Positions 24,807-32,233 of a stretch of 49,653 nt of DNA are shown here, piece after piece. How positions within the stretch are numbered: the first letter of the stretch is position 1; each line of letters begins with the position of its first letter. A program made the position numbers and the translations under genes. The notes under the pieces were generated by a model. It was not told the origin of the DNA, did not search any database, and saw only the letters and a list, made by a program, of their open reading frames with translations. The stretch lies in NCBI RefSeq assembly GCF_011044995.1, contig NZ_JAAKZW010000028.1, positions 1 to 49,653 on the forward strand. Direction: 5' to 3'. Source of the stretch: Streptomyces mesophilus. GTDB lineage: Bacteria; Actinomycetota; Actinomycetes; Streptomycetales; Streptomycetaceae.

Positions 24807-26507
24807 TCAGAACCCGGCGGGCTCCGTGTACACGCCCCACTCGTCCCGCAGCACTCCGCAGATCTCGCCGAGTGTGGCCTCGGCCCGTACCGCCTCGATC
24901 ATCGGCACGATCATGTTGGAGCCGTCCCGCGCGGACGCGAGCATCGCGTCCAGGGCGGCCCGCACCTTCGCCTCGTCCCGGCCCGCCTTGCGGTCGGCGA
25001 GGATGCGCACCTGCTCGCGCTCCACCTCGTGCGAGACCCGCAGGATCTCCAGGTCGCCGGTGACCGAGCCGTCGTGGCAGTTCACGCCGACGACGCGCTT
25101 GTCGCCCTTCTCCAGCGAGCGCTGGTACTGGAAGGCGGACTCGGCGATCTCGCCCGTGAACCAGCCGTCCTCGATCCCGCGCAGAATCCCGGAGGTGATC
25201 GGGCCGATCGGGTGCGAGCCGTCGGGGTGGGCGCGCAGGCCCCGCTCCTTGATCTGCTCGAAGATCTTCTCGGCGTCGGCCTCGATCCGGTCGGTGAGCT
25301 GCTCGATGTACCAGGAGCCGCCCAGCGGGTCCGCCACGTTGGCGACGCCGGTCTCCTCCATGAGCACCTGCTGGGTGCGCAGCGCGATCTCCGCGGCCTG
25401 CTCGCTCGGCAGCGCGAGGGTCTCGTCGAGGGCGTTGGTGTGCAGCGAGTTCGTGCCGCCGAGCACCGCGGCGAGCGCCTCGACCGCCGTACGCACCACG
25501 TTGTTGTACGGCTGCTGCGCGGTCAGCGACACCCCGGCCGTCTGCGTGTGGAACCGCAGCCACTGCGCCTTGTCGGACCGCGCCCCGTACACCTCCTTCA
25601 TCCAGCGCGCCCAAATGCGGCGCGCCGCACGGAACTTGGCGATCTCCTCGAAGAAGTCCAGGTGCGCGTCGAAGAAGAAGGACAGACCGGGCGCGAAGAC
25701 GTCGACGTCGAGACCGCGGCTCAGACCCAGCTCCACGTAACCGAAGCCGTCGGCCAGGGTGTACGCCAGCTCCTGCGCGGCCGTCGACCCCGCCTCGCGG
25801 ATGTGATAGCCGGAGACCGAGAGCGGCTTGTACGCGGGGATGCCGGCGGAGGTGTACTCCATCAGGTCGCCGATCAGACGCAGATGCGGCTCCGGCTGGA
25901 AGAGCCACTCCTTCTGCGCGATGTACTCCTTGAAGATGTCCGTCTGCAGCGTCCCGTTGAGCACCGCCGGGTCCACGCCCTGACGCTCGGCCGCGACCAG
26001 GTACATGCAGAACACCGGAACGGCGGGCCCGGAGATGGTCATCGAGGTGGTGACATCACCGAGCGGGATGTCCTTGAACAGGACCTCCATGTCGGCGGCC
26101 GAGTCGATCGCCACCCCGCAGTGCCCGACCTCGCCGAGCGCGCGCGGGTCGTCGGAGTCGCGGCCCATCAGGGTCGGCATGTCGAACGCGACGGACAGAC
26201 CGCCGCCGCCGTTCGCCAGGATCATCTTGTAGCGCTCGTTGGTCTGCTCGGCGTTGCCGAAGCCCGCGAACTGGCGGATCGTCCACGTCCGCCCGCGGTA
26301 GCCGGTCGCGTGCAGGCCGCGCGTGTACGGGTATTCGCCCGGCCAGCCGATGCGCTCGAAGCCCTCGTACGTATCGCCCGGACGCGGCCCGTAGACCGGC
26401 TCGACCGGGTCGCCGGAGAGCGTGGTGAAGTCGGCGTCGCGCTTGCGGGCCTTGTCGTACCGGGCCTGCCAGCGGCGGCGGCCCTCTTCGATCGCGTCAG
26501 CGTCCAT
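24807..26507 (-). CDS. icmA: Isobutyryl-CoA mutase large subunit (IcmA)
   Basis: Adenosylcobalamin-dependent interconversion of isobutyryl-CoA and n-butyryl-CoA, feeding valine-derived carbon into butyrate or ethylmalonyl units. ATG 26507 gives 566 residues (MDADAIEEGRRRWQARYD), the known IcmA length and start; 21 extra codons upstream run through a palindromic operator and are rejected. It lacks the C-terminal B12-binding domain, which IcmB supplies, and IcmB is not in this window. Two residues that set ICM apart from methylmalonyl-CoA mutase are present: Phe80 (RQFAGF, Tyr in MCM) and Gln198 (IAQKEW, Arg in MCM). MeaB at 10760 is the probable chaperone. Expression is probably controlled at the 24-bp palindrome at 26516-26539. 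Confidence 0.95.
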   Translation of the reverse strand: MDADAIEEGRRRWQARYDKARKRDADFTTLSGDPVEPVYGPRPGDTYEGFERIGWPGEYPYTRGLHATGYRGRTWTIRQFAGFGNAEQTNERYKMILANGGGGLSVAFDMPTLMGRDSDDPRALGEVGHCGVAIDSAADMEVLFKDIPLGDVTTSMTISGPAVPVFCMYLVAAERQGVDPAVLNGTLQTDIFKEYIAQKEWLFQPEPHLRLIGDLMEYTSAGIPAYKPLSVSGYHIREAGSTAAQELAYTLADGFGYVELGLSRGLDVDVFAPGLSFFFDAHLDFFEEIAKFRAARRIWARWMKEVYGARSDKAQWLRFHTQTAGVSLTAQQPYNNVVRTAVEALAAVLGGTNSLHTNALDETLALPSEQAAEIALRTQQVLMEETGVANVADPLGGSWYIEQLTDRIEADAEKIFEQIKERGLRAHPDGSHPIGPITSGILRGIEDGWFTGEIAESAFQYQRSLEKGDKRVVGVNCHDGSVTGDLEILRVSHEVEREQVRILADRKAGRDEAKVRAALDAMLASARDGSNMIVPMIEAVRAEATLGEICGVLRDEWGVYTEPAGF

Positions 26508-26515
26508 ACCTTCGA

Positions 26516-26539
26516 ATTTACTAGGACGTCCTAGTAAAT
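26516..26539. promoter_or_regulatory. 24-bp perfect palindrome upstream of icmA
   Basis: Half-site ATTTACTAGGAC followed by its exact complement. It ends 8 nt before the icmA ATG, so a bound dimer would block initiation. The A+T-rich arms contrast with the local high GC. Confidence 0.85.
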
Positions 26540-26550
26540 GTCGATGGCCG

Positions 26551-26576
26551 ACCCCCGTGGCGCGCGCCACGGGGGT
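26551..26576. terminator. Terminator of the DUF3817 gene
   Basis: A 26-bp perfect palindrome, half-site ACCCCCGTGGCGC, lies 28 nt past the stop of the minus-strand DUF3817 gene and before the icmA operator. Confidence 0.8.
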
Positions 26577-26604
26577 GGGGTGCCGCAGAAATTCCGTAAG
26601 GCCC

Positions 26605-26943
26605 TCAGGCCTTGGCGACCGCGGGGCCGTCCTCGGTGAAGAGGGGCTCCAGCTCGCGGGAGACCTTGCGCTCGACGAAGAAGGCGGCGGTCGGGATGGT
26701 GCCCGCGATCAGCACCCACAGCTGCTTGCCGACGGGCCACCGGGCCTTGGAGCCGAGGTCGAAGGCGAAGACCAGGTACACGACGTAGAGCCAGCCGTGC
26801 GCGATGCTGACGACCTTGGTGAAGTCCGCGGCGCCGTCCATGTCCAGGGCGTACTTGCCGATCATGCCGAGGGTCAGCAGGACGAGCAGGACACCCGTGA
26901 TGTAGGCGAGGGCGCGGTAGCGGGTCAGGACGCTCTTCTTCAT
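26605..26943 (-). CDS. DUF3817 small integral membrane protein (second copy)
   Basis: 112 residues, three hydrophobic segments: YITGVLLVLLTLGMIGKY, IAHGWLYVVYLVFAFDLG and QLWVLIAGTIPTAAFFVERK. The central HGWLYVVY and the terminal P-(x)-FFVERK motif match the DUF3817 protein at 16608-16952. The start is MKKSVLTRYRALAY at 26943. It is followed by its own perfect hairpin terminator, so it is probably expressed independently of icmA. Function unknown. Confidence 0.88.
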   Translation of the reverse strand: MKKSVLTRYRALAYITGVLLVLLTLGMIGKYALDMDGAADFTKVVSIAHGWLYVVYLVFAFDLGSKARWPVGKQLWVLIAGTIPTAAFFVERKVSRELEPLFTEDGPAVAKA

Positions 26944-27010
26944 ACGGACGAGGGTAACCGTCCGGTTTGCGCGATCTTTGCGCGGGTGCGGGGGCCTCGT
27001 CGGCGGGGGC

Positions 27011-27520
27011 TCAGCGCTCTTCGAAGTCCGCGGCCGAGACCCGCAGCGGCCGCAGCATCGCGAAGATCTCGCCGCACTCCTCCGCGTCGTACACCCCGAG
27101 CCCGAAGTCCATCGCCATCAGATCGCGGGTGGCCGACTCGACCACCTCGCGGCCCTTGTCGGTGATCGAGGCCAGGGTGCCGCGGCCGTCGTTGGGGTTG
27201 GGGCGCTTGTCGACCAGGCCGGACTTCACCAGGCGGTCGACCGTGTTCGTCACCGAGGTCGGGTGGACCATCAGGCGCTCGCCGATCTTCGACATCGGCA
27301 GCTCGCCCGCCTTGGAGAAGGTGAGCAGGACCAGCGCCTCGTAGCGCGCGAAGGTAAGGCCGTACGGCTTGACCACCGCGTCGACCTCGGCGAGCAGGAT
27401 CTGGTGGGCGCGCATGATCGAGGTGATCGCGGCCATCGAGGGCACCGTTCCCCAGCGCTGCTTCCAGAGTTCGTCGGCTCGGGCGATGGGGTCGAAGGGG
27501 AGGCTGAGCGGCTTCGGCAC
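27011..27520 (-). CDS. MarR-family transcriptional regulator
   Basis: 169-residue MarR protein starting at GTG 27520. The winged helix shows MSKIGERLMVHPTSVTNTVDRLV as recognition region and the wing DKRPNPNDGRGTLASITDKG. It begins 10 nt after the stop of the MFS transporter gene on the same strand, so the two are likely cotranscribed, with the regulator perhaps controlling the exporter. The 24-bp palindrome before icmA, about 0.5 kb downstream, is another possible target; neither link is shown. Confidence 0.9.
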   Translation of the reverse strand: MPKPLSLPFDPIARADELWKQRWGTVPSMAAITSIMRAHQILLAEVDAVVKPYGLTFARYEALVLLTFSKAGELPMSKIGERLMVHPTSVTNTVDRLVKSGLVDKRPNPNDGRGTLASITDKGREVVESATRDLMAMDFGLGVYDAEECGEIFAMLRPLRVSAADFEER

Positions 27521-27530
27521 GCCCTCGACC

Positions 27531-28817
27531 TTACCGGGCGGTCACATCGTGGCCAGTGCCGTCTCGCAGTTCGGTCCGCTCCGCCGGGCGCGCTCCGGCC
27601 CGGTGGGCTTCCCGTACGAGGAGAAGGGAGAGGAGCGTGCCGATCACGCCGGCCCCGGTGACGACCTGGTGCACCGGCCAGAACTCGGCGGCCAGACCCG
27701 CCAGGGCCATGCCCGCGCCCTGGACCGTCATCAGGCCGGCCGTCATCAAGGTCATGGCGCGGCCGCGCAGTTCCTCGGGCACGGTGGCCACGAACCACTG
27801 GTCGAGTCCGAGGACGTAGGCGCCGCCGGCTCCGGCCAGGACGAGCAGGAGTACGGAGAGGCCGAGGCCGGGCTCGGCCGCGTATGCGAGGAAGGGCAGC
27901 AGGCTCGCGCCGGCCACCGGGAGCACGATCCGCGAGCGGGTGCGCGGGCTCAGCCGGGCGCCCACCCACACCTCGGCCGCGATATGTCCGACCGGCATCG
28001 CGCACATCAGCAGACCGAGCGCCGCGGGGCCCGCGCCGATGTGCTCGGCGTACGGCGCGGCCAGGGCCTCGGGCGCGACGACGAACATGGTGGGCACCCA
28101 GAACAGCAGCACCTGGGCGCGGATCCGGCGGTCGGCGAAGACCTTGCGGGCGCCCGACAGGGACTCCCGCATCAGGGCCGCGCCCCCGTGCGCGCGGGCG
28201 GGGCGGGCCTTGGTGCCGAAGCGAAGGAGCAGGGCCGAGGCCAGGAACGTGCCGAGGGTGAGGGTGATGGCGCCGCGCGGCGAGACCACCGTGAGCAGGA
28301 CGCCGCCCACACCGAACCCGGCGAGCTGGGCACTCTGCGAGACGATCCGCAGGATCGAGCGGCCCAGTACGTAGAGGTCGCCCTCGCCGAGGATGTCGGT
28401 GAGCGCGGCCATCCGCGTACCGGTGAAGACGGGCGCGATGGCGGCGATCATGATGCGCAGGGCGAGCAGCGCGGCGACCGGCGTGCCCGGCACGATCATC
28501 ACGGCGACGCAGGCGGCGCAGATCAGATCGCAGACGACGAGGACGCGGCGGGCCGGGTAGCGGTCGGCGACGCCGGCGAAGAGGGTGCCGCCGACGAGGT
28601 ACGGCAGCATGCCGAGCGCGAAGGTGAGGGCGCTGAGCAGCGGGGACTTGGTGAGCTCGTAGACGAGGACGGTCAGCGCGATCTCGGCCACCACGACGCC
28701 GAGCAGGGAGAGCAGGTGCGCGGCGAACACGGCGCGGAACTCACGGACCCGGAAGACGGCTGCGTACCCCTGGGGAGGGGTGGCCTCGGTTTCGGTGGCG
28801 CGGGTGGTGGTCGACAT
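27531..28817 (-). CDS. MFS transporter, drug-efflux type
   Basis: 428 residues with about 12 membrane helices. After a hydrophilic N-terminus comes FRAVFAAHLLSLLGVVVAEIALTVLVYELT (residues about 30-60, read in two segments) and the loop 2-3 region FAGVADRYPARR, typical of the MFS_3/enterobactin-exporter-like group. A long cytoplasmic loop after helix 6 contains GALMRESLSGARKVF-type sequence. It is divergent from the ArsR-like regulator at 28925, with an inverted repeat between them, and is followed closely by a MarR gene. Two regulators flank this exporter. Substrate unknown. Confidence 0.9.
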   Translation of the reverse strand: MSTTTRATETEATPPQGYAAVFRVREFRAVFAAHLLSLLGVVVAEIALTVLVYELTKSPLLSALTFALGMLPYLVGGTLFAGVADRYPARRVLVVCDLICAACVAVMIVPGTPVAALLALRIMIAAIAPVFTGTRMAALTDILGEGDLYVLGRSILRIVSQSAQLAGFGVGGVLLTVVSPRGAITLTLGTFLASALLLRFGTKARPARAHGGAALMRESLSGARKVFADRRIRAQVLLFWVPTMFVVAPEALAAPYAEHIGAGPAALGLLMCAMPVGHIAAEVWVGARLSPRTRSRIVLPVAGASLLPFLAYAAEPGLGLSVLLLVLAGAGGAYVLGLDQWFVATVPEELRGRAMTLMTAGLMTVQGAGMALAGLAAEFWPVHQVVTGAGVIGTLLSLLLVREAHRAGARPAERTELRDGTGHDVTAR

Positions 28818-28857
28818 GTGCAGCAGCGTGCCGCCATGGCCGCGTATGGCTAAGAGT

Positions 28858-28885
28858 TTCGGCTCAGGCCGAATCTTCGTACGCT
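28858..28885 (+). promoter_or_regulatory. Inverted repeat and candidate promoter between MFS and ArsR genes
   Basis: TTCGGC-TCAG-GCCGAA (28858-28873), flanked by AAGA and TCTT, lies in the 107-bp divergent spacer. TTCGGC with TACGCT (28880-28885) at 16 bp could be a promoter for the regulator, so the repeat would be its operator. Confidence 0.5.
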
Positions 28886-28924
28886 GGGGATCTCCGCGGC
28901 GGCCGCGGCGAGAGGAGCCCGGAC

Positions 28925-29911
28925 GTGCCCTTCCATCTGCACTTCGGTGAACAGGACCTGCTGCGCTGCCGGTTCGCGATCTCGCCGATCTGGGAGACGC
29001 AGGCGGCGATCGGCACGCTGGGGCGGCCCGCGAGTCATGGCTACCATCTGCCGTGGCTGCGCCGGATCAAGGACGCGGCCGCCGAGCTCGACCTCGCCCC
29101 GGTCCTGCGCCTCATGCCGCAGCGCGGACGCAACCCGGACTTCTGGTGCCCGCCGCCGACGAGCGCGCTCGACACCTTCGAGGAGGAGCTGGCGCGGGTG
29201 CGGGCGACGCCCGCCGACGCCGCGTACACCGATCTCCACGAGACGCTCGCCGACCAGCCGGGCGCGCTGGAGAGCCCCATGGGGCAGCGGCTGCTCGCCG
29301 ATCCCGCGGCCGCCGTCCAGTTCCTGGCCGACCGTCTCGAGCAGGCCTGGCACCGGCTGATCGCCCCGGAGTGGCCGCGCCTGCGGGCGCTGCTCGAAGC
29401 GGATGTCGCGTACCACTCGCGGGTGCTCGCGGCCGTCGGATTCCGGTCGCTGCTCGGAGAGTTGAACCCCAACCTGCGCTGGGAGGGCTCGACGCTGACC
29501 GTCGTGAGCAGCCTCGGTGAGTACGAGCGCACGCTGCACGGCGAGGGTCTGGTCCTGATGCCCTCGGTGTTCACCTGGCCGCATGTGGTCAGCGGTCAGG
29601 AGGAGCCGTGGGCGCCCGCGATCATCTATCCGGCGCGCGGGATCGGCGGCCTGTGGAGCGACGAGGGCGACCGCACCCCCGACGCGCTCGCCCGGTTGCT
29701 CGGCCGGGCCCGCGCGGATGTGCTCTGCGCGCTGACGGACCCGGCGAGCACCACCGCGCTGGCCCATCGGCTCGGGCTCGCGCCCTCCTCCGTATCGGCG
29801 CATCTGTCGGCACTGAAGGGTGCGGGACTGCTGGTCTCGCGGCGGTACGGGCATCAAGTCCTGTACGAGCGGACGCCGTTGGGGATCGCGCTGGCGGGCG
29901 CCGAGGGGTGA
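28925..29911 (+). CDS. ArsR-like winged-helix regulator with DUF5937-type N-terminal domain
   Basis: 328 residues from GTG 28925 with a GAGGAG ribosome site. The N-terminal 240 residues (MPFHLHFGEQDLLRCRFAISPIWET, GYHLPWLRR, FTWPHVV) match a family widespread in actinomycetes as the sensory part of ArsR-type regulators. The C-terminal 75 residues hold the HTH: VLCALTDPASTTALAHRLGL, SSVSAHLSALKGAGLLVSRR and the wing GHQVLYERT. No Cys-based metal site is apparent, so it is probably not a metal sensor. Divergent orientation and the inverted repeat between them make the MFS exporter the likely target. Confidence 0.88.
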   Translation: MPFHLHFGEQDLLRCRFAISPIWETQAAIGTLGRPASHGYHLPWLRRIKDAAAELDLAPVLRLMPQRGRNPDFWCPPPTSALDTFEEELARVRATPADAAYTDLHETLADQPGALESPMGQRLLADPAAAVQFLADRLEQAWHRLIAPEWPRLRALLEADVAYHSRVLAAVGFRSLLGELNPNLRWEGSTLTVVSSLGEYERTLHGEGLVLMPSVFTWPHVVSGQEEPWAPAIIYPARGIGGLWSDEGDRTPDALARLLGRARADVLCALTDPASTTALAHRLGLAPSSVSAHLSALKGAGLLVSRRYGHQVLYERTPLGIALAGAEG

Positions 29912-29936
29912 GGCCGCCGTCTTACGGGCCGCCGCT

Positions 29937-30572
29937 TTACGGTGCCGCCGACTCCAGCTCCTCGATCGTGCCGGACATGACCGCCCGTACGTGCTCGGTG
30001 AGGTGCTCGGCCGGCCAGTCCCACCATGCGACCGCGAGCAGCCGCTCGATCTCCGGCTCGCTGAAGCGCTTGCGGATCAGACGGGCCGGGTTGCCGCCGA
30101 CGATCCCGTAGTCGGGGACGTCCGCGGTGACCACCGCGCCGGTCGCGATGATCGCGCCGTGGCCGATGCGGACGCCCGGCATCACGGTCGCGCCGTTGCC
30201 GAACCAGACATCGTTGCCGACCACCGTGTCACCGGGGTTCGGCAGCCCGGTCAGCAGGTCGAAGTGCTCGGCCCAGGAGCCGCCCATGGTCGGGAAGGGG
30301 AACGTGGAGGGCCCGTCCATACGGTGGTTGGCGCCGTTCATGATGAAGCGCGTGCCCGTGCCGAGCGCGCAGAACTTGCCGATGACGAGCCGCTCGGGAC
30401 CGTAGTGGTAGAGCACGTTGCGGGTCTCGAACGCGGTTGCGTCGTCCGGGTCGTCGTAATACGAGTACTCACCGACCTCGATCAGCTCGGACTTCACCAG
30501 CGGCTTGAGCTGGACGACGCGCGGCTGGCCGGGCATCGGGTGCAGGACGGTCGGGTCGGCGGGCACGGGCAT
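29937..30572 (-). CDS. CatB/Vat-type hexapeptide O-acetyltransferase
   Basis: 211 residues from ATG 30572, preceded by GGGAG at good spacing; the longer start at 30626 is less likely. Left-handed beta-helix repeats are visible: LVIGKFCALGTGTRFIMNGA, GDTVVGNDVWFGNGATVMPG, VRIGHGAIIATGAVVTADV and YGIVGGNPARLIRKRF. The catalytic His is probably that in GANHRMDG. Members acetylate virginiamycin, chloramphenicol or sugars; the substrate here is unknown. It lies 50 bp downstream of another acetyltransferase on the same strand, probably one operon. Confidence 0.88.
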   Translation of the reverse strand: MPVPADPTVLHPMPGQPRVVQLKPLVKSELIEVGEYSYYDDPDDATAFETRNVLYHYGPERLVIGKFCALGTGTRFIMNGANHRMDGPSTFPFPTMGGSWAEHFDLLTGLPNPGDTVVGNDVWFGNGATVMPGVRIGHGAIIATGAVVTADVPDYGIVGGNPARLIRKRFSEPEIERLLAVAWWDWPAEHLTEHVRAVMSGTIEELESAAP

Positions 30573-30622
30573 GGTGCGCTCCCTCGGGTGTGGGTGGTCG
30601 GTGCGGGTCGTGGGTCCGGGGT

Positions 30623-31177
30623 TCACAGGGTGCGCAGCACCCGGGCGGGGTTGCCGACCGCGAGGACGCCCGGCGGGAGGTCGCGGGTGACCACCGAGCC
30701 CGCGCCGACCACCGTGTTCTCGCCGATCGTCACGCCCGGGCAGACGATCACGCCGCCGCCGAGCCAGACGTTGTCGCCGATCGTGATCGGCTCGCCCTTC
30801 TCCCAGCCCTCACGGCGGCGCTCATGGTCCAACTCGTGGGTGGGGGTCAGCAGTTGGACGTTCGGTCCGATCTGGACGTCCTCGCCGATCGTGATGCGGG
30901 CCGCGTCCAGGAAGACCGCGCCGAAGTTGACGAAGGTCCGCGCGCCGATGGAGATGTAGCTGCCGTAGTCGCACTGGAAGGGCGGCCGGATACGGACGTC
31001 CTCGCCGAGGTCGCCGATCAACTGCCCGAGAATCTTCTGGCGTTCGCCCGGTGGTGCGGTCGAGGCCGCGTTGTACGCCGCGCACAGTTCGGCGCGGCGT
31101 ACGGTCTGCGCGAGCAGTTCCTCGTCGTCGGCGATGTACCAGTCGCCCGCCAGCATGCGGTCCTTGTTCTCACCCAT
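30623..31177 (-). CDS. Maltose/galactoside-type sugar O-acetyltransferase
   Basis: 184 residues, length and motifs of the NodL/LacA/Maa family. The N-terminal helical part (GDWYIADDEELLAQTVRRAEL) is the Mac domain. The hexapeptide core includes IRPPFQCDYGSYISIG, FVNFGAVFLDAARITIG, LLTPTHELDHERR with the catalytic His, and VWLGGGVIVCPGVTIG. It ends GNPARVLRTL. It starts 23 nt after the LysR gene's end at 31200 and runs the same way, followed by the CatB-like gene, so the three may form one transcription unit. It acetylates a free or CoA-independent sugar acceptor; which one is not visible. Confidence 0.9.
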   Translation of the reverse strand: MGENKDRMLAGDWYIADDEELLAQTVRRAELCAAYNAASTAPPGERQKILGQLIGDLGEDVRIRPPFQCDYGSYISIGARTFVNFGAVFLDAARITIGEDVQIGPNVQLLTPTHELDHERRREGWEKGEPITIGDNVWLGGGVIVCPGVTIGENTVVGAGSVVTRDLPPGVLAVGNPARVLRTL

Positions 31178-31199
31178 GGGGGACCACTATGCCCGCACC

Positions 31200-32114
31200 T
31201 CAGACGGCGGACGCAGCCGCCCGGGCCCACTGCTGCCGCAGCAGCTCCACCGTCACGGTGATCGCCGGGCGGCGTGCCGCGCCCGGCCGCCACAGCGCGT
31301 ACAGACGGCGCACCGGCGCCGGCTCCAAGGGGAGCGCGTGGACCCCGTCCGGCAGCGGGCCGCGGCCCAGGCGGGGGATGAGGGCGATGCCCAACCCTGC
31401 GGCCACCAGGGCCAGTTGGGTGTGGTACTCCGCCGCCTGGTGCGCGAGCAGCGGCTCGTGGCCCGCCGCCCGCAGCGTACGCACCAGCCAGTCGTGGCAC
31501 ACGGTGCCCGGCGGCTGGCAGATCCAGCGCTCTCCGCCGAGATCCGTGCGCCGTACGGATTCCCGCGCGGACAGCGGGTGCCCCTCGGGCACCAGGAGGT
31601 CGCACGCGTCGTCACCGATCACCGCCTGCTCCACACCGTCCGGTGCGGGCAGCGGCGCGATGTCCCAGTCGTGGGCGACCGCCACATCGATCATGCCGCG
31701 GGCGACCAGGTCGATGGACAGATGAGGATCGACCTCGGTCATCCGTACGTCGAGTCCGGGGTGCTCCCGGGCGAGTTCGGCGAGCACACCCGGCAGCAGG
31801 CCGCGGGCCGCGGTGGAGAAGGCGCCGATCGTCAGGAGGCCGGTCGGCCTGCCCCTGCGTTCCTCGAGCGTGGTCTCCGCGCGCTCGACGATCGCGAGCA
31901 ACTCCTGTGCGGTGGAGGCGAGATGACGGGCCTCCTCGGTGAGCGCGACCCCCCGCCCCCGGCGTTCGAGGAGCGTGGTGCGGGTCTCCCGCTCCAGCTT
32001 GGTGATCTGCTGCGACACCGCGGACGGTGTGTACCCGAGCGCGAGGGCCGCGGCGGCGACGGAGCCGTGCACGGAGACGGCGTGCAGGGCGCGCAGACGT
32101 CCGAGGTCGAGCAT
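31200..32114 (-). CDS. LysR-family transcriptional regulator
   Basis: 304 residues from ATG 32114 (MLDLGRLRALHAVSVHGSVA), with GGGAGG 5 nt upstream. The 18 extra upstream codons in frame are not used. HTH: VAAAALALGYTPSAVSQQITKLE. The effector domain follows from about residue 90 (TGLLTIGAFSTAARGLLPGVL). It is divergent from the EamA transporter at 32234, the classic arrangement for LysR control of an exporter. A symmetric element, GCGT-AAGCA-ACGC at 32159-32171, sits in the spacer of its own predicted promoter. The acetyltransferases downstream may also be under its control. Confidence 0.92.
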   Translation of the reverse strand: MLDLGRLRALHAVSVHGSVAAAALALGYTPSAVSQQITKLERETRTTLLERRGRGVALTEEARHLASTAQELLAIVERAETTLEERRGRPTGLLTIGAFSTAARGLLPGVLAELAREHPGLDVRMTEVDPHLSIDLVARGMIDVAVAHDWDIAPLPAPDGVEQAVIGDDACDLLVPEGHPLSARESVRRTDLGGERWICQPPGTVCHDWLVRTLRAAGHEPLLAHQAAEYHTQLALVAAGLGIALIPRLGRGPLPDGVHALPLEPAPVRRLYALWRPGAARRPAITVTVELLRQQWARAAASAV

Positions 32115-32151
32115 GATCGCCTCCCGGGTGAGCCGGCTCCTGGGCCCGAGC

Positions 32152-32180
32152 CGCCTATGCGTAAGCAACGCTCAATTCAA
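32152..32180 (-). promoter_or_regulatory. lysR promoter with embedded LysR-type site
   Basis: On the minus strand TTGAAT (plus 32175-32180), 17 bp, TAGGCG (plus 32152-32157). The spacer carries GCGT-AAGCA-ACGC (32159-32171), a likely autoregulatory site. Confidence 0.5.
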
Positions 32181-32233
32181 CCATGAAGAGATTCGCGCTG
32201 GTGCTAAAGAGTCGGGTCGCTGATCCTCGGATC

